NCBI RefSeq assembly: GCF_017315985.1
Contig: NZ_JAFLVR010000001.1
Location: forward strand, 1-64,000
Origin: Candidatus Enterococcus murrayae
Lineage (GTDB): Bacteria > Bacillota > Bacilli > Lactobacillales > Enterococcaceae
Direction of reading: 5' to 3'
Length of the DNA stretch: 64,000 nt
The notes under the pieces are model-generated. The model saw only the letters and a program-made list of their open reading frames with translations, searched no databases and was not told where the DNA came from. Position numbers and translations under genes: made by a program. Shown piece by piece: positions 26,291 to 40,217 of the stretch (positions are counted from its first letter, which is position 1; every line of letters begins with the position of its first letter).

Positions 26291-27307
26291 TTAGTCTTTC
26301 GTCAATTTCGTACGGATTTTAACTCCTAAGATTTCTAAGAAGAAGTTGAAAATGGGAATACCGACGATCAATCCCCAGACACCGAGGAATTTTTCACTAA
26401 CTAATAAAATAACGAAAGTATAAAAGATCGGCAGCTTGGTCCGGCTCGACATAAACTTTGGATTCAAGATGTAAGCTTCGACACAATGAACGACCACAAT
26501 CAAAATCAATACGTAAATGACAGTCTGAATCCCTCCTGTTGAATAAGCAATCAAAGTCAACGGGATACAAGAAAAAATCACTCCGGCTACAGGTATTAAA
26601 CTTAAGAAGAAAATCATAATCGCTAATGTCGGCAATTGCGTGAAGCCAATCAGCCCCAGTCCAACTGTTGTGATCACAGTATTCACGATCGCGATCAACA
26701 TCTGTACCTCTACCACCACACCAAAGGTCTCAACAAAAACCTTGGCAAAATAATAGATATCTTGGAAAAACCAAGCATACTCGCTGCTCAGGAAGTTTCT
26801 TGAAAAAAGAATGGTCTTCTCTTTTTCCACCATAAAGAAAAAACTCAGAATAAAGGACATGATAAAGGAAATAGCCAAGCGGCCAACATTTTGCAGCTGT
26901 TCCAAGAGGATGCCAGCCCCGCTTTCTACCTTGTCCTGCCAATTATGATTTTTAAAATAATTGGAAATGAAATTCGTCACCACGTCAGAACCGAACTTTT
27001 TATGCTGATAAAAATGAACGATAGAATTGTACGTCGAAGTCACTTGATCGATCAGAATCGTTGAGTATCTGGAAACCAGAAGATACAGCAGCCACAGCTC
27101 CAACAGATAAAGAATCGTCGCAATCAAAAAAGTCGGTGCTTTGAGATAACGCTGGATAAATTTGACGATCTTAACTGAGATCAATGTAAAAATAAAGGTC
27201 AGTAAGATCGGTGTCATAAAATCTCTCACTAAAAATAGAACAAAGATTACTAATGCAAGGACTGTGAAGCGTCGCAGGCGGGTGTTGTTTAGAAATTTTT
27301 CATACAT
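26291..27307 (-). CDS. AI-2E family transporter (YtvI/TqsA-like)
   Basis: A 338-residue membrane protein with about seven or eight helices. The pattern of paired N-terminal helices, an amphipathic middle loop and a conserved C-terminal region (SLIPVAGVIFSCIPLTLIA, HCVEAYILNPKFMSSRTKLP) is typical of the AI-2E exporter-like family. Substrates vary or are unknown (autoinducer-2, Na+/Li+). AGAGGG lies 8 nt before ATG 27307. Confidence 0.88.
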   Translation of the reverse strand: MYEKFLNNTRLRRFTVLALVIFVLFLVRDFMTPILLTFIFTLISVKIVKFIQRYLKAPTFLIATILYLLELWLLYLLVSRYSTILIDQVTSTYNSIVHFYQHKKFGSDVVTNFISNYFKNHNWQDKVESGAGILLEQLQNVGRLAISFIMSFILSFFFMVEKEKTILFSRNFLSSEYAWFFQDIYYFAKVFVETFGVVVEVQMLIAIVNTVITTVGLGLIGFTQLPTLAIMIFFLSLIPVAGVIFSCIPLTLIAYSTGGIQTVIYVLILIVVVHCVEAYILNPKFMSSRTKLPIFYTFVILLVSEKFLGVWGLIVGIPIFNFFLEILGVKIRTKLTKD

Positions 27308-27456
27308 AATGGATACCCTCTTATTCCTATTAATCAATTGTTTTTGCTAGCTATCGGTGAGCGATAAAGCTTGAAATTCATGCAAAAAACTACTGAAAAT
27401 AATATACCATTAAACTGCTTTTTCAGCTCCTAATATACCTATCGTATTTTTTAATA

Positions 27457-27496
27457 CAAAAAAATCGCTGAATCGCACGTATGCGACTCAACGATT
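27457..27496 (-). terminator. Terminator of the pyr operon
   Basis: Arms AATCGCTGAATCGCA (27463-27477) and TGCGACTCAACGATT (27482-27496) form a 15-bp stem with a 4-nt loop, followed by U residues on the minus strand, just after pyrE. Confidence 0.9.
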
Positions 27497-27518
27497 TAAA
27501 TAAACGCAGAGGATGGGC

Positions 27519-28145
27519 CTAGCTTAACCAGTTCTCTGGATCTTTGCGCCATTTTTTTAGCAAATCAAGCTGTTCCTGATTGATGTAGTTTTCCTGCAAG
27601 GCACTTTCGATCAGTGTTGAATAATTAGTCAAAGTTGCAAGGGGCATATCTGCTGCTTCAAAATTATTCTTCCCTTTTACCAATTCATAAGTGAAGATTG
27701 CTGCAACGCCTAAAACATCGGCCCCTTCTCTTTTTGCGGCAGCAGCAGCTTCTAACACGCTGCCTCCAGTTGAAATCAAATCTTCAATTACGACCATTTT
27801 TTGGCCTTCCTTGATTCGGCCTTCGATTTGGTTGCCGCGACCGTGGTCCTTGGCTTTGCTGCGAATATAAACCATCGGTAAATCTAGAATCTCTGCCACC
27901 CAAGCAGCATGTGGAATACCTGCTGTTGCAGTTCCGGCAATGACTTCAACATTTGGGAATGTTTCTTTGATTTTCGCTGCCAAACCTTGTGCGATCGCGC
28001 GGCGAACTTCTGGATAGCTCATGGTTACGCGATTGTCACAATAAATTGGCGATTTCAATCCGCTGGCCCAAGTAAAAGGCGCATCGGGACTTAATGAAAC
28101 TGCTTCGATTGATAATAAATCTTTGGCGATTTGTTCTGCGATCAT
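27519..28145 (-). CDS. pyrE: Orotate phosphoribosyltransferase
   Basis: A 208-residue type I PRTase making OMP from orotate and PRPP. The PRPP-binding loop [17 protein letters not shown] (about residues 116-132) and the flexible-loop [15 protein letters not shown] are intact. Last gene of the pyr operon, directly abutting pyrF with no gap. Confidence 0.97.
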   Translation of the reverse strand: MIAEQIAKDLLSIEAVSLSPDAPFTWASGLKSPIYCDNRVTMSYPEVRRAIAQGLAAKIKETFPNVEVIAGTATAGIPHAAWVAEILDLPMVYIRSKAKDHGRGNQIEGRIKEGQKMVVIEDLISTGGSVLEAAAAAKREGADVLGVAAIFTYELVKGKNNFEAADMPLATLTNYSTLIESALQENYINQEQLDLLKKWRKDPENWLS

Positions 28146-28862
28146 TTATACTTCACCGTTCCATTCTTTTTTGATTTGTAAATAGCTTTGATAAGGCTCG
28201 TCTGCTTGTGTGATGGGTCTTCCGACAACGATATAATTTGATCCGATCTCACGAGCTTTTGCTGGTGTCATCACACGTTTTTGGTCGCCGACACTGGCGC
28301 CCTGCGGACGGATGCCTGGTGTCAGGCAGATAAAGTCTGTACTCGTTGCTTGATGGATTTTTTCCACCTCATGAGCAGAACAGACAACACCGTCTAATCC
28401 TGCTTTTTCTGTGCATTGTGCGTAATGCAGCACACTTTCTTGCAGGCTGACCTTGATCAGCTGATCTTCCTGCATTTGTTCTTCGCTAGTCGACGTTAAT
28501 TGCGTGACGGCGATCAGTTCAGGAACGGCTTGCTTTTCAGGTGTGCCCTCAATCAAGCCCTGCTTAGCTGCTTGCATCATTTCTACTCCGCCTGCTGCAT
28601 GGACGTTTGTGATCTTGACCCCCATTTTGGCGATTCCGTGCATTGCTTTTTGAACAGTATTGGGGATATCGTGTAGCTTTAAATCAAGGAAAATATCGTG
28701 GCCTTGTGCGCGTAGAAAATTAACGATCGCTGGGCCCTCTTGATAAAAGAGCTCCATTCCGATCTTCACAAATAATTTCTCATTGATTGGGAAATGGGTC
28801 AAAAATTTTTCAATCTCTTGCTTTGAAGCAAAGTCAAAAGCGATAATTGGTCGTTTTTCCAT
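28146..28862 (-). CDS. pyrF: Orotidine 5'-phosphate decarboxylase
   Basis: A 238-residue TIM-barrel enzyme making UMP. The catalytic DxKxxD array is visible in [13 protein letters not shown] (about 57-69), with [11 protein letters not shown] and VVGRPITQA in the phosphate-binding end. It abuts pyrE. Confidence 0.97.
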   Translation of the reverse strand: MEKRPIIAFDFASKQEIEKFLTHFPINEKLFVKIGMELFYQEGPAIVNFLRAQGHDIFLDLKLHDIPNTVQKAMHGIAKMGVKITNVHAAGGVEMMQAAKQGLIEGTPEKQAVPELIAVTQLTSTSEEQMQEDQLIKVSLQESVLHYAQCTEKAGLDGVVCSAHEVEKIHQATSTDFICLTPGIRPQGASVGDQKRVMTPAKAREIGSNYIVVGRPITQADEPYQSYLQIKKEWNGEV

Positions 28863-28912
28863 TCGAACGCCTCCTTTTTCGATTTAGTCAGTTTAAGTAA
28901 AGGACGAGCATT

Positions 28913-30615
<1,703 letters not shown>

Positions 30616-30666
30616 AACGGCCTCCCTATACATCGACAGAGTGAAGCATGCTCCACTCTGCAAAAA

Positions 30667-33600
30667 TTAAATTTCTTGGATTGAAAATGCCCGTGATTCC
30701 ATTACTCGTAAGATGGCATCGGCTGTATCTAAAGATGTGAACAACGGCACCCCATGCTCAACTGCTTCCCGGCGGATAATAAAGCCGTCTTCTGACGAGT
30801 TTTGTCGATTTTTGTCCATCGTGTTGATTACGACTTGTGCTTCGCCGCTGCGAATTAAATCGATCACGTTATTATCGTCTGACTCGGAAATTTTCGCGAT
30901 TGTTTTCGCGTTCAAGCCGTTTTCTTCTAAGAATTTAGCTGTTCCGGCGGTTGCGATCAGGCTATAGCCGACATCCTTGAAGCGTTTGGCTAAGGCCAGA
31001 GCTTCATCTTTGTTCTCGTCTGCGACAGTGAACAGGACTGCGCCGAAATCAGGCAAATGCAGACCAGATGCCGCGAAAGCCTTATATAGTGCTTTGGCTA
31101 GGCTGCGATCGGTTCCCATTACTTCACCAGTCGATTTCATTTCAGGCCCTAAGTAGGTATCGACCTTTTGCAGTTTTGTAAAGCTGAAGACGGGTGCTTT
31201 AACATGGACCATGCTGCTTTCAGGATACAGCCCATCTTGGTAGCCCAGCTCTTTCAAGCTTTGACCAAGAATCGCTTTAGTCGCGATCTGTGCCATGGGA
31301 ATATTGGTGATTTTACTCAAGAATGGAACTGTACGGCTGGCCCGCGGATTCACTTCGATCACGAAGACTTCGTCGTTATGGATGACGAACTGAATGTTCA
31401 TCATACCAATACAATTCATTCCATGGGCAAGTCGGCGTGTATACTCCTCGATCGTTGCCTTCAGCTCCTCTGAGAAGGTTTGTGGCGGATAGACCGCCAT
31501 TGAATCTCCTGAGTGAACCCCGGCGCGTTCGATATGCTCCATGATTCCTGGAATCAGGACTGTTTCGCCATCACAGATTGCATCTACCTCACATTCTTTA
31601 CCGATCAGGTAGCGATCGACTAGAACAGGATGTTCTGGCGAAGCTTTTACCGCATTTGCCATGTAATCCTCTAAGTCTGATTGGTTCTCAACGATCTCCA
31701 TTGCTCGGCCGCCTAAAACGTAGCTTGGACGTACCAAGACTGGATAGCCGATTCTTTCAGCGATCTTCACCGCTTCTTCGGCGCTTGTTGCTGTATCACC
31801 CGGCGGTTGCGGGATCGACAGGCTTTGGAGTACTTGCTCGAATTGATCGCGATCTTCTGCGCGGTCCAAATCTTCGATCGTTGTACCTAAAATTTTCACT
31901 CCGTTGTTTACCAGAGGTTCTGCTAAATTGATCGCGGTTTGTCCGCCGAATTGAACGATCACGCCGATTGGCTGCTCTAATTCAACGACATTCATGACAT
32001 CTTCTAGAGTCAACGGTTCGAAGTATAGCTTATCTGAGACGGAGAAGTCAGTTGAGACCGTTTCTGGATTGCTGTTCATGATGATTGCTTCATAACCGGC
32101 CGCTTGGATCGCTTTTACTGAGTGAACTGTCGCGTAATCAAACTCCACACCTTGCCCGATCCGAATTGGTCCTGAACCTAAGACTAGGACAGATTCCTTA
32201 GCGGAGCGTACACTCTCGTTTTCAAGCTCATAGGTGCTGTAGAAGTAGGGGGTTTGTGATTCAAACTCCGCTGCACAAGTATCCACCATTTTATAAACTG
32301 GCACGATCTTTTCAGCCGTACGGAATTCCCGAACCTCATTAGCAGTCATTTCCCACAGCTGCGCGATCTTCACATCGGCAAAGCCGTTTTGCTTCGCCTG
32401 TTTCAGCAGATCAATGTCTTTTTTATTCTGTGCCAGCGCGTTTTCCAATTCAACGACGTGCAGCAATTTATCTAAGAAAAACAGATCGACTTTTGTCAGT
32501 TCATTGATTTCCTCGATCGAATAGCCGCGGCGGATCGCTTCAGTTAGATAGAACAAGCGATCATCCTGTGCCTTGACCATTTTTTCTGTAAGTTCATCAT
32601 CGGTGACTTCGCTTAATTCAGGAAGCTCTGCATGATACGTGCCGATTTCTAAGGAACGAACGGCTTTCAACAAGGCTTCTTCAATGTTTCGTCCGATCGC
32701 CATGACTTCGCCAGTGGCCTTCATCTGCGTGCCAAGCACCCGTTCGCCGCTTTCGAATTTATCGAACGGCCAGCGTGGAATCTTCGCAACAACATAGTCT
32801 AAAGCCGGTTCGAACTCAGCATAAGTCGTTTCAGTTACCGGATTCTTCATTTCATCCAACGTTAGACCCACCGCGATTTTAGCGGCTAATTTAGCGATTG
32901 GATAACCGGTCGCTTTACTTGCTAAGGCTGATGAGCGAGAAACTCGCGGATTCACCTCAATCACATAGTAGTTGAAGCTATGTGGGTCAAGAGCCAGCTG
33001 AACATTACAGCCGCCTTCGATTTTTAATGCGCGAATAATTGATAAGGATGCATCCCGCAGCATTTGATATTCATAATCAGATAGTGTTTGACTTGGCGCG
33101 AAAACGATTGAATCTCCAGTATGGATACCGACTGGATCGAAGTTTTCCATGTTACATACAACGATCGCGTTGTCAGCTGAGTCTCGCATCACTTCGTATT
33201 CGATTTCCTTGAAGCCGGCGATTGATTTTTCAATCAAACATTGTGTAGCAGGCGACAGCTTCAGGCCATTTTCAGCGACTGTGCGAAGCTCTTCTTCGTT
33301 GTCGCACATTCCGCCGCCGGTTCCGCCTAAGGTAAAGGCCGGGCGCACGATGATTGGATAACCGATTGTGTTGGCAAAAGCGACAGCCTCTTCCACTGTA
33401 TTGACGATCTCAGATTCAGGGATCGGTTGGTTCAATTCTTCCATCAGCTGTTTGAACAGGTCACGGTCTTCCGCTTGGTCAATTGCTGACAATTTCGTTC
33501 CCAGCAATTCAATCTTCAACTCATCTAAAATGCCTGAATCGGCTAATTCCATCGCCATGTTCAAACCCGTTTGTCCGCCAAGTGTCGGCAGGATCGCATC

Positions 33601-33849
33601 TGGCAGCTCTTTACGCAAGATGCGAGAAACAAATTCAAGGGTGATTGGCTCGATATAAACGGTATCCGCGATTTCCTGATCGGTCATGATTGTCGCTGGG
33701 TTTGAGTTCACGAGGACAACTTCATACCCTTCTTCTTTCAACGCTAAGCAAGCTTGTGTGCCGGCGTAATCAAATTCCGCGGCTTGTCCGATCACGATTG
33801 GTCCAGAACCGATCACCATGATCTTTTTAATATCTGTACGTTTTGGCAT
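30667..33849 (-). CDS. carB: Carbamoyl-phosphate synthase large subunit
   Basis: A 1060-residue synthase with two ATP-grasp halves (starting near residues 7 and 550; both begin with a GSGPIxIGQxxEFDYA motif) and a C-terminal MGS-like regulatory domain (about 925-1060). It makes carbamoyl phosphate using ammonia from CarA. Inside the pyr operon it is the pyrimidine-regulated copy (pyrAB). Zero gap to carA. Confidence 0.97.
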   Translation of the reverse strand: MPKRTDIKKIMVIGSGPIVIGQAAEFDYAGTQACLALKEEGYEVVLVNSNPATIMTDQEIADTVYIEPITLEFVSRILRKELPDAILPTLGGQTGLNMAMELADSGILDELKIELLGTKLSAIDQAEDRDLFKQLMEELNQPIPESEIVNTVEEAVAFANTIGYPIIVRPAFTLGGTGGGMCDNEEELRTVAENGLKLSPATQCLIEKSIAGFKEIEYEVMRDSADNAIVVCNMENFDPVGIHTGDSIVFAPSQTLSDYEYQMLRDASLSIIRALKIEGGCNVQLALDPHSFNYYVIEVNPRVSRSSALASKATGYPIAKLAAKIAVGLTLDEMKNPVTETTYAEFEPALDYVVAKIPRWPFDKFESGERVLGTQMKATGEVMAIGRNIEEALLKAVRSLEIGTYHAELPELSEVTDDELTEKMVKAQDDRLFYLTEAIRRGYSIEEINELTKVDLFFLDKLLHVVELENALAQNKKDIDLLKQAKQNGFADVKIAQLWEMTANEVREFRTAEKIVPVYKMVDTCAAEFESQTPYFYSTYELENESVRSAKESVLVLGSGPIRIGQGVEFDYATVHSVKAIQAAGYEAIIMNSNPETVSTDFSVSDKLYFEPLTLEDVMNVVELEQPIGVIVQFGGQTAINLAEPLVNNGVKILGTTIEDLDRAEDRDQFEQVLQSLSIPQPPGDTATSAEEAVKIAERIGYPVLVRPSYVLGGRAMEIVENQSDLEDYMANAVKASPEHPVLVDRYLIGKECEVDAICDGETVLIPGIMEHIERAGVHSGDSMAVYPPQTFSEELKATIEEYTRRLAHGMNCIGMMNIQFVIHNDEVFVIEVNPRASRTVPFLSKITNIPMAQIATKAILGQSLKELGYQDGLYPESSMVHVKAPVFSFTKLQKVDTYLGPEMKSTGEVMGTDRSLAKALYKAFAASGLHLPDFGAVLFTVADENKDEALALAKRFKDVGYSLIATAGTAKFLEENGLNAKTIAKISESDDNNVIDLIRSGEAQVVINTMDKNRQNSSEDGFIIRREAVEHGVPLFTSLDTADAILRVMESRAFSIQEI

Positions 33850-34929
33850 TTATGCTTGCTCCTTCCATGCATCCATCATTTCCATAAATTCATCAAACAA
33901 ATGTACGCCATCATGCGGGCCCGGCGCAGCATCGGGATGATACTGAACGCTGAACGCTGGATAATTACGATGGCGGACGCCTTCGATCGTGCCGTCATTC
34001 ACCTCTACATGAGTGACCATCAATTGATCTGGGTCGATTGTTTTTTCATCCACTGCAAAGCCATGATTCTGTGATGTGAAGTCGATTCGTCCAGTAGCAA
34101 TCTCACGTACTGGATGGTTCAATCCGCGATGACCGAATTTCATTTTGTAGGTATCCGCGCCATTAGCTAATGAGAACAATTGGTGTCCAAGGCAGATGCC
34201 AAAAATCGGCACTTTTCCTTGAATCTGTTTGATCATTTCGATTGCTTCTGGTACGTCCTTCGGGTCACCAGGGCCATTTGTCAGCATTACTCCGTCGGGA
34301 CAAAGATCCAGGATCGTTTGAGCGTCGGTGTTATACGGCATCACCGTCAAGTTGCATTCGCGGCGAGACAATTCACGTAAAATACTGTGCTTCAAGCCAA
34401 AGTCGATGACCACTACGTTGCGTCCCACACCAGGACTTGGATAAGGAGTGACTGTAGAAACCTGAGCGACTTGATTGGTTGGTAAGACTGTTGCTTTTAG
34501 TTGATCAAACGAGTGTTCAAACTGATCGGCCGGATCAACGATGCTGCCTTTCATGGTTCCAACGCTGCGCAATTTTTTAGTTAATGCTCGTGTATCGATT
34601 CCTGCGATGCCGGGAATCCCTTTGCGTTTCAAAAATTCATCTAGTGTCATTTGGTTCCGCCAGTTGCTGGCTAATCGCGCATGTTCTTTTACGATCACGC
34701 CCTTACAGGTTGGTGCGATCGATTCGTAATCATCACGGTTCACGCCGTAATTTCCTACCATTGGATAAGTGAATGTAATGATCTGCCCATTGAAACTTTG
34801 GTCGGTGATTGTTTCTTGATAGCCCGTCATACTAGTTGTGAAGACGACCTCACCGACAACAGTTGCTTCTGCGCCAAATCCTTCACCTTCAAATACTGTG
34901 CCATCTTCTAAAATTAAAAGTCTTTTCAA
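33850..34929 (-). CDS. carA: Carbamoyl-phosphate synthase small subunit
   Basis: A 359-residue glutaminase subunit. The class I amidotransferase triad is visible: Cys in FGICLGHQL, and the His-Pro-Glu-like end in [15 protein letters not shown] (here HPD, as in other CarA proteins HPEA is commoner). The start is probably TTG at 34929, with GGAGG 9 nt upstream; the reading frame continues to 34965 but into pyrC. It follows pyrC by 4 nt. Confidence 0.93.
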   Translation of the reverse strand: MKRLLILEDGTVFEGEGFGAEATVVGEVVFTTSMTGYQETITDQSFNGQIITFTYPMVGNYGVNRDDYESIAPTCKGVIVKEHARLASNWRNQMTLDEFLKRKGIPGIAGIDTRALTKKLRSVGTMKGSIVDPADQFEHSFDQLKATVLPTNQVAQVSTVTPYPSPGVGRNVVVIDFGLKHSILRELSRRECNLTVMPYNTDAQTILDLCPDGVMLTNGPGDPKDVPEAIEMIKQIQGKVPIFGICLGHQLFSLANGADTYKMKFGHRGLNHPVREIATGRIDFTSQNHGFAVDEKTIDPDQLMVTHVEVNDGTIEGVRHRNYPAFSVQYHPDAAPGPHDGVHLFDEFMEMMDAWKEQA

Positions 34930-34933
34930 CGTC

Positions 34934-36214
34934 TTAGTCCTCCTTGTTGTATACCAACTGACCATCCACGAAGGTCATCAGTGTGCCACCCTTGACTGGC
35001 CAGCCAGTAAAAGGTGTGTTCACTCCTAGTGATGCAAATTTTTTGTCATCGATCTTTTCTTCGTGACTTAGATCAAATACCGCGATGTCCGCCGGCTGAC
35101 CAATGGTTAAGGTTCCAACCGTCAATCCAAAGATTTCCGCTGGTTTAACGGCCATCCAATCGATCACTTGTTCTAATGTAAATCGTCCTGTTTCAACAAA
35201 GTGCGTATAAATCAATTGGAAAGCTGTCTCGCTGCCGACGATCCCGAATGGTGATTTCAAGAAGCTTTGGTTCTTTTCCTCAAAGCCATGCGGTGCATGG
35301 TCAGTGGCGATACAATCGATCGTGCCGTCAAGCAGGCCATCAATCAACGCTTCGCGATCTTCTACTCCGCGTAATGGCGGATTCATCTTCCAGTAGCCAT
35401 GGTCCTCTGGGATATTCTCATCGATCAAGATCAAGTGATGAGGCGAAACCTCCGCCGTAACATGGACTCCGGCTTTCTTTGCATCGCGAATTACTCGAAC
35501 ACTTTCTTTTGTCGATACGTGGCACACATGGTAGTGCACACCAGTTTCCTCAGCTAAGATCAGATCTCTGGCAATTTGTGAGGATTCGGTGGCGCTTAGA
35601 ATTCCTGGAAGGTCCAATTTTTCACTGATTTTTCCTTTGTGCATGACACCGCCGAATAATAAGGATTCATCCTCCGTATGAGCAACTAGCGCCATATTGT
35701 TTTCTGCGGCTTCCTTCATTGCTAGGTACATCGTGCCAGCTGTTTGCACCCCTACTCCGTCGTTGGTAAAGGCGAAGGCGCCAGCGGCCTTCAAGCCCTT
35801 TTGATCAGTCAAGGTCTCGCTGCGAAGCTCTTCCGTGATCGGCGCGTATTGATGCACCTTGACTACCGCGTCTTTTTCAATGATCGCTTTGACGTCATTG
35901 AACTTTTCGACTGTATCTGGGACAGGATCAAGGTTTGGCATGGCACAGACAGTTGTGTAGCCGCCGCGAGCTGCCGCCTTCGATCCATCTTTGATGGTTT
36001 CTTTGTAGGTAAAGCCTGGTTCTCGTAAATGAACATGAACATCAACTAAACCTGGTGTGACTAATTGATTGTTTGCGTCGTACTCTTGATCAAACGTGAT
36101 GTCTGAGAAATCTTTGCCAATACCGGCGATGATGCCATCTTCCAGCCAAAGGTCGCACGTGATTGTTTGATTGTCTTTTGTTACGATCTTTCCATTTTTA
36201 ATTAATGTTTTCAT
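34934..36214 (-). CDS. pyrC: Dihydroorotase
   Basis: A 426-residue zinc amidohydrolase (type I). It shows the metal-binding [18 protein letters not shown] near residue 58, HVSTKESV, and the late DHAPH motif ([10 protein letters not shown], near residue 304). AAAGGGG lies 8 nt before ATG 36214. Third step of UMP synthesis. Confidence 0.96.
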   Translation of the reverse strand: MKTLIKNGKIVTKDNQTITCDLWLEDGIIAGIGKDFSDITFDQEYDANNQLVTPGLVDVHVHLREPGFTYKETIKDGSKAAARGGYTTVCAMPNLDPVPDTVEKFNDVKAIIEKDAVVKVHQYAPITEELRSETLTDQKGLKAAGAFAFTNDGVGVQTAGTMYLAMKEAAENNMALVAHTEDESLLFGGVMHKGKISEKLDLPGILSATESSQIARDLILAEETGVHYHVCHVSTKESVRVIRDAKKAGVHVTAEVSPHHLILIDENIPEDHGYWKMNPPLRGVEDREALIDGLLDGTIDCIATDHAPHGFEEKNQSFLKSPFGIVGSETAFQLIYTHFVETGRFTLEQVIDWMAVKPAEIFGLTVGTLTIGQPADIAVFDLSHEEKIDDKKFASLGVNTPFTGWPVKGGTLMTFVDGQLVYNKED

Positions 36215-36227
36215 TTTATCTGCCCCT

Positions 36228-37154
36228 TTACGATTTTCCTCTAAGTACTGCTTCCAAAATAGCCATCCGAATATAAACACCATTCGTCATTTGCGGAACG
36301 ATGCGTGACTGCAAGCTTTCAACTAAGCTGTCTGCGATTTCAACATCGCGATTCACCGGTGCCGGATGCATGATGATCGCTCGTTTTTTCAATTGCGTTC
36401 CTCGTTCGATCGTTAAGCCGTATTTCTCGTGATATTCTTCCTTTGAAAAACTTTCTTGACCATCGTGCCGTTCGTGCTGTACGCGTAAAAGCATCATGAC
36501 ATCAACCTCTGGTACAAGTTCATCCAATGGGCGGTAAGTACCGTATACATCAAAGCTTTCGTCATACCATTCTTCCGGACCAGAGAAAAACACTTCTGCG
36601 CCAAGTCGTTTCAGCATTTGCATGTTGGACTTTGCTACACGGGAATGAGTGATATCCCCGACAATAGCGACTTTTAAGACGGAAAAGCGGCCAAATTCTT
36701 GATAAATCGTCATCAGATCCAGCAAGCATTGTGTTGGATGCTGACCGCTGCCATCGCCGCCGTTGACGATCGAGCATTGGATAGTCTTGCTTTGGATCAA
36801 TTCATCATAGTAGTTCTCATCCCCGTGGCGGATAACCGCGACATCTACACCTAAGGCCGACATAGTCAGAACAGTGTCGTATAAAGTCTCGCCTTTTTGG
36901 ACAGAGCTCGTTTTAGCGTCAAAATCAATCACATCTAGTCCCAGTTTTTTTTCAGCGACTTCAAAGCTTTTATGGGTCCGTGTACTATTTTCAAAGAAAA
37001 GATTGGAAACAAAGTATTGGTCCTTATGCGGCGTCCATCGCGCACCTTGTTTGAATTGCTGCGCACGGTGAATCAGTCCCATGACTTCTTGATCGGTTAA
37101 AGCCTCCACCGTCAACAAATGCTTTAGGCTGATTTCCTCAGACTGGATGATCAT
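36228..37154 (-). CDS. pyrB: Aspartate carbamoyltransferase
   Basis: A 308-residue catalytic subunit. The carbamoyl-phosphate loop [12 protein letters not shown] (near residue 52), [14 protein letters not shown] and [12 protein letters not shown] are intact. There is no pyrI regulatory gene, as usual in Firmicutes. GAGGAGG lies before ATG 37154. Confidence 0.97.
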   Translation of the reverse strand: MIIQSEEISLKHLLTVEALTDQEVMGLIHRAQQFKQGARWTPHKDQYFVSNLFFENSTRTHKSFEVAEKKLGLDVIDFDAKTSSVQKGETLYDTVLTMSALGVDVAVIRHGDENYYDELIQSKTIQCSIVNGGDGSGQHPTQCLLDLMTIYQEFGRFSVLKVAIVGDITHSRVAKSNMQMLKRLGAEVFFSGPEEWYDESFDVYGTYRPLDELVPEVDVMMLLRVQHERHDGQESFSKEEYHEKYGLTIERGTQLKKRAIIMHPAPVNRDVEIADSLVESLQSRIVPQMTNGVYIRMAILEAVLRGKS

Positions 37155-37243
37155 GAAAATTCCTCCTCGTTCTTTCAAATATCGTCATTTTTTGACAAAA
37201 ATGAGTTTACTTTTCATTTAACTATCATTGCTTACATTCACTT

Positions 37244-38515
37244 TTATTTTTCGCTGCGTGCTTGATCCGGTAAAATCAGATTTAAAATGATTCCTAAGAC
37301 GGTTGCTAGAGCCATCGCTGACAAGGTGAAGGTTCCTGCCTCAAAAACTAGGCCGCCGATACCGATAACTAAAATCGTTGACGCGATTAATAAATTCTTT
37401 TTGCGGTCAAAGTCAATCTTGTTTTCGATTAAAATCTTCAATCCGCTGGCTGCGATCACTCCGAATAGGATAAAGCTGATTCCTGAGATGACTGGTCCCG
37501 GAATGCTTAAAATCAAAGCGCTCAGTTTCCCGACAAAGCCTAGCAAGACTGCAAAGATCGCTGCACCACCGATAACGAATACGCTATGCACACGTGTGAT
37601 CGCAAGTACGCCGATGTTCTCACCATAACTTGTTACTGGGGGTCCGCCGACAAAGCCTGCGACGATTTGAGCGAGACCGTCACCCATCAATGTGCGATCC
37701 AGACCTGGATCGTCGAAGAAATTACGTTTCGTTAATTTATTCAGAACCATCAAGTGTCCAATGTGTTCCGTCATTGTGACAAAAGCAATGGGTGCCATGG
37801 TCGTTATTGCATTGATATACAGCTTTGGCTGATAGCTGACAAAAGGCACACTGAAAGCTGGCATCGCCAACCATTTTGCATCGATGATCGGTTGATAGTC
37901 GATGATGCCAAAAGTCATTGCTGTGACATAACCGCCCACGATTCCTAATAGGATCGGGATCAGGCCTAAGAAGCCGGTGAAAAACATGTTGAAGAATATC
38001 GTCAGACCTAAGGTGATCAGCGCTACTAAAACATATTTGAAGCTGTAAACACCGTTGTTAAACATCGCATTTTGAGCTGCATTGCTAGCTAAGCCTAGAC
38101 CGATGACCATTACTACTGGCCCTACTACGATTGGCGGTAAAATCTTATCCAGCCAGCCGGAGCCGATTTTTCGAATAATGAAGGAAACGATCAGATAGAC
38201 CAGGCCGCAGGTCAAAGCCCCCTGCGCGACTGCCGGATAGCCGTCACTTTTCATCAGTAATTTCATCGCCGCGATAAACGCGAAGCTGCTGCCAAGGTAA
38301 GCAGGGATTTTTCCTTTAGTAACCGTCAGATAGACGATGGTCCCCAGTCCAGAACTGACTAACGCGATACTGGGGTTGATGCCCACTAAGATCGGTACTA
38401 AGACTGTCGCGCCAAACATCGTAAATAAATGCTGAATACTTAAGCCTATCCAGTGCCCTGCACTTGGGCGGTCGTGAATATCTAAAACAACGTCATCATT
38501 GTGAAACTCTTCCAT
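37244..38515 (-). CDS. pyrP: Uracil permease
   Basis: A 423-residue nucleobase:cation symporter-2 family protein with about 12 to 14 helices. The sequence GHWIGLSIQHLFTMFGATVLVPILVG and the central TMTEHIGHL with GDGLAQIVAGFVGGPPVTSYGEN carry the substrate-binding Glu residues. Position between pyrR and pyrB is the standard place for the uracil transporter. Confidence 0.95.
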   Translation of the reverse strand: MEEFHNDDVVLDIHDRPSAGHWIGLSIQHLFTMFGATVLVPILVGINPSIALVSSGLGTIVYLTVTKGKIPAYLGSSFAFIAAMKLLMKSDGYPAVAQGALTCGLVYLIVSFIIRKIGSGWLDKILPPIVVGPVVMVIGLGLASNAAQNAMFNNGVYSFKYVLVALITLGLTIFFNMFFTGFLGLIPILLGIVGGYVTAMTFGIIDYQPIIDAKWLAMPAFSVPFVSYQPKLYINAITTMAPIAFVTMTEHIGHLMVLNKLTKRNFFDDPGLDRTLMGDGLAQIVAGFVGGPPVTSYGENIGVLAITRVHSVFVIGGAAIFAVLLGFVGKLSALILSIPGPVISGISFILFGVIAASGLKILIENKIDFDRKKNLLIASTILVIGIGGLVFEAGTFTLSAMALATVLGIILNLILPDQARSEK

Positions 38516-38550
38516 GGAACTTCCTCTTTCTAGTATCTAAACAGTAATTT

Positions 38551-39102
<552 letters not shown>

Positions 39103-39117
39103 TTAAATGTTTGCAAT

Positions 39118-39148
39118 AAAAAAACTCCTACCCGCAATCAGGTAGGAG
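39118..39148 (-). terminator. pyr leader attenuator terminator
   Basis: Arms CTCCTACC (39125-39132) and GGTAGGAG (39141-39148) with U-run on the minus strand, 35 nt before the pyrR start. This is the conditional terminator of the PyrR switch. Confidence 0.9.
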
Positions 39149-39245
39149 GAATGTTATCGACTTCGTCAAAACGATAGTGTTCACCTAGGCGCACCTAGTC
39201 CAAATCACTATCTACTTCCTTCTTAGCCTCACGGGACTACTCTTA
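39149..39245 (-). promoter_or_regulatory. PyrR-binding antiterminator / anti-antiterminator leader
   Basis: The minus strand contains AGTCCCGTGAGGCTAAGAAG (within 39217-39238), an exact match to the known PyrR RNA-binding loop (AGUCCNGNGAGGCUNRNAAGG). Downstream, GATAGTG and CACTATC can form the competing antiterminator stem. UMP-bound PyrR should stabilise the binding loop and permit the terminator at 39125-39148. Confidence 0.93.
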
Positions 39246-39283
39246 AAGGATCACTATTAAGTTATTTATTTCTTACTAAAGAC

Positions 39284-39312
39284 ACTATACTATTCCTTAT
39301 TTAAGAAATCAA
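39284..39312 (-). promoter_or_regulatory. Promoter of the pyr operon
   Basis: TTGATT (39307-39312) and TATAGT (39284-39289) with a 17-nt spacer. The -35 overlaps the end of the RluD-like gene. Confidence 0.75.
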
Positions 39313-40217
39313 TCTTTTTCTTTTAACTGCTGCAAAGTTTTTTTGAAAATTTCTGGGAGCGGGGCTTCAAAGACCATCATCTCGCCTGTTGTCGGATGTT
39401 CAAAACCTAATAATTTTGCATGCAGAAACTGGCCGTTGCCTTTTAACGTTTTCTTCGGTCCATATAATGGGTCGCCTGCTACTGGGTAGCCGATATATTG
39501 CATGTGGACTCTGATCTGATGTGTCCGCCCGGTTTCCAATTGCAGTTCGATCAAGGTATAGTCTTCAAAGCGCTGCAATACCTCAAAATGAGTCACGGCT
39601 TCTTTGCCGCCTTCAATAACTGCCTGCATCTTACGATTGACCTTTGAACGGCCGATCGGTGCTTCGATTCGGCCCTTTTCATGAGGAATCTCACCATGAA
39701 CCAATGCTACATATTTTCTCAAAGAGGTCTTGTCTTTAAGCTGTTTAGCTAATGCTTCATGGGCACGGTCATTTTTCGCTACCATCAAAAGGCCGGAGGT
39801 GTCCTTGTCGATCCGATGTACGATTCCGGGGCGAACCACGTCATTGATCGTGGAAAGATTTTTGATTTGATGCAGCAGACCGTTGACCAAGGTTCCCTTA
39901 GGATGCCCAGCGGAAGGATGCACCACCATTCCTTGAGGTTTGTTTACTACAACTACATCCTCATCTTCATAAACAATGTCCAGCTCCAGATTTTCCGGTA
40001 CAAGATCTAATTCCTCTGGTTCAGGAATCACGATCAGAATCTTGTCCCCAGCACTGACCTTGTAATTCGCTTTGACGACCTTTCCGTCGATTGAAACACA
40101 TTGTTCTTTGATCCATTGCTGAATTTGTGAACGAGAATAGTCGGCCAAGCGTTCATTCAAAACCTTGTCGATCCGTCCTGTTTCAGCTTTTATAATAATT
40201 TCAATTTGATTATCCAT
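39309..40217 (-). CDS. RluD-like pseudouridine synthase
   Basis: A 302-residue RluA-family enzyme: an S4 RNA-binding domain (about 10-70), then the catalytic domain with HRIDKDTSGLLMVAKND (catalytic Asp) and the late LETGRTHQIRVHMQYIG. It modifies uridines of 23S rRNA; the exact site is not deducible. It overlaps the lspA stop by 8 nt. The start at 40217 has a weak GAGAG upstream and relies on coupling. Confidence 0.92.
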   Translation of the reverse strand: MDNQIEIIIKAETGRIDKVLNERLADYSRSQIQQWIKEQCVSIDGKVVKANYKVSAGDKILIVIPEPEELDLVPENLELDIVYEDEDVVVVNKPQGMVVHPSAGHPKGTLVNGLLHQIKNLSTINDVVRPGIVHRIDKDTSGLLMVAKNDRAHEALAKQLKDKTSLRKYVALVHGEIPHEKGRIEAPIGRSKVNRKMQAVIEGGKEAVTHFEVLQRFEDYTLIELQLETGRTHQIRVHMQYIGYPVAGDPLYGPKKTLKGNGQFLHAKLLGFEHPTTGEMMVFEAPLPEIFKKTLQQLKEKD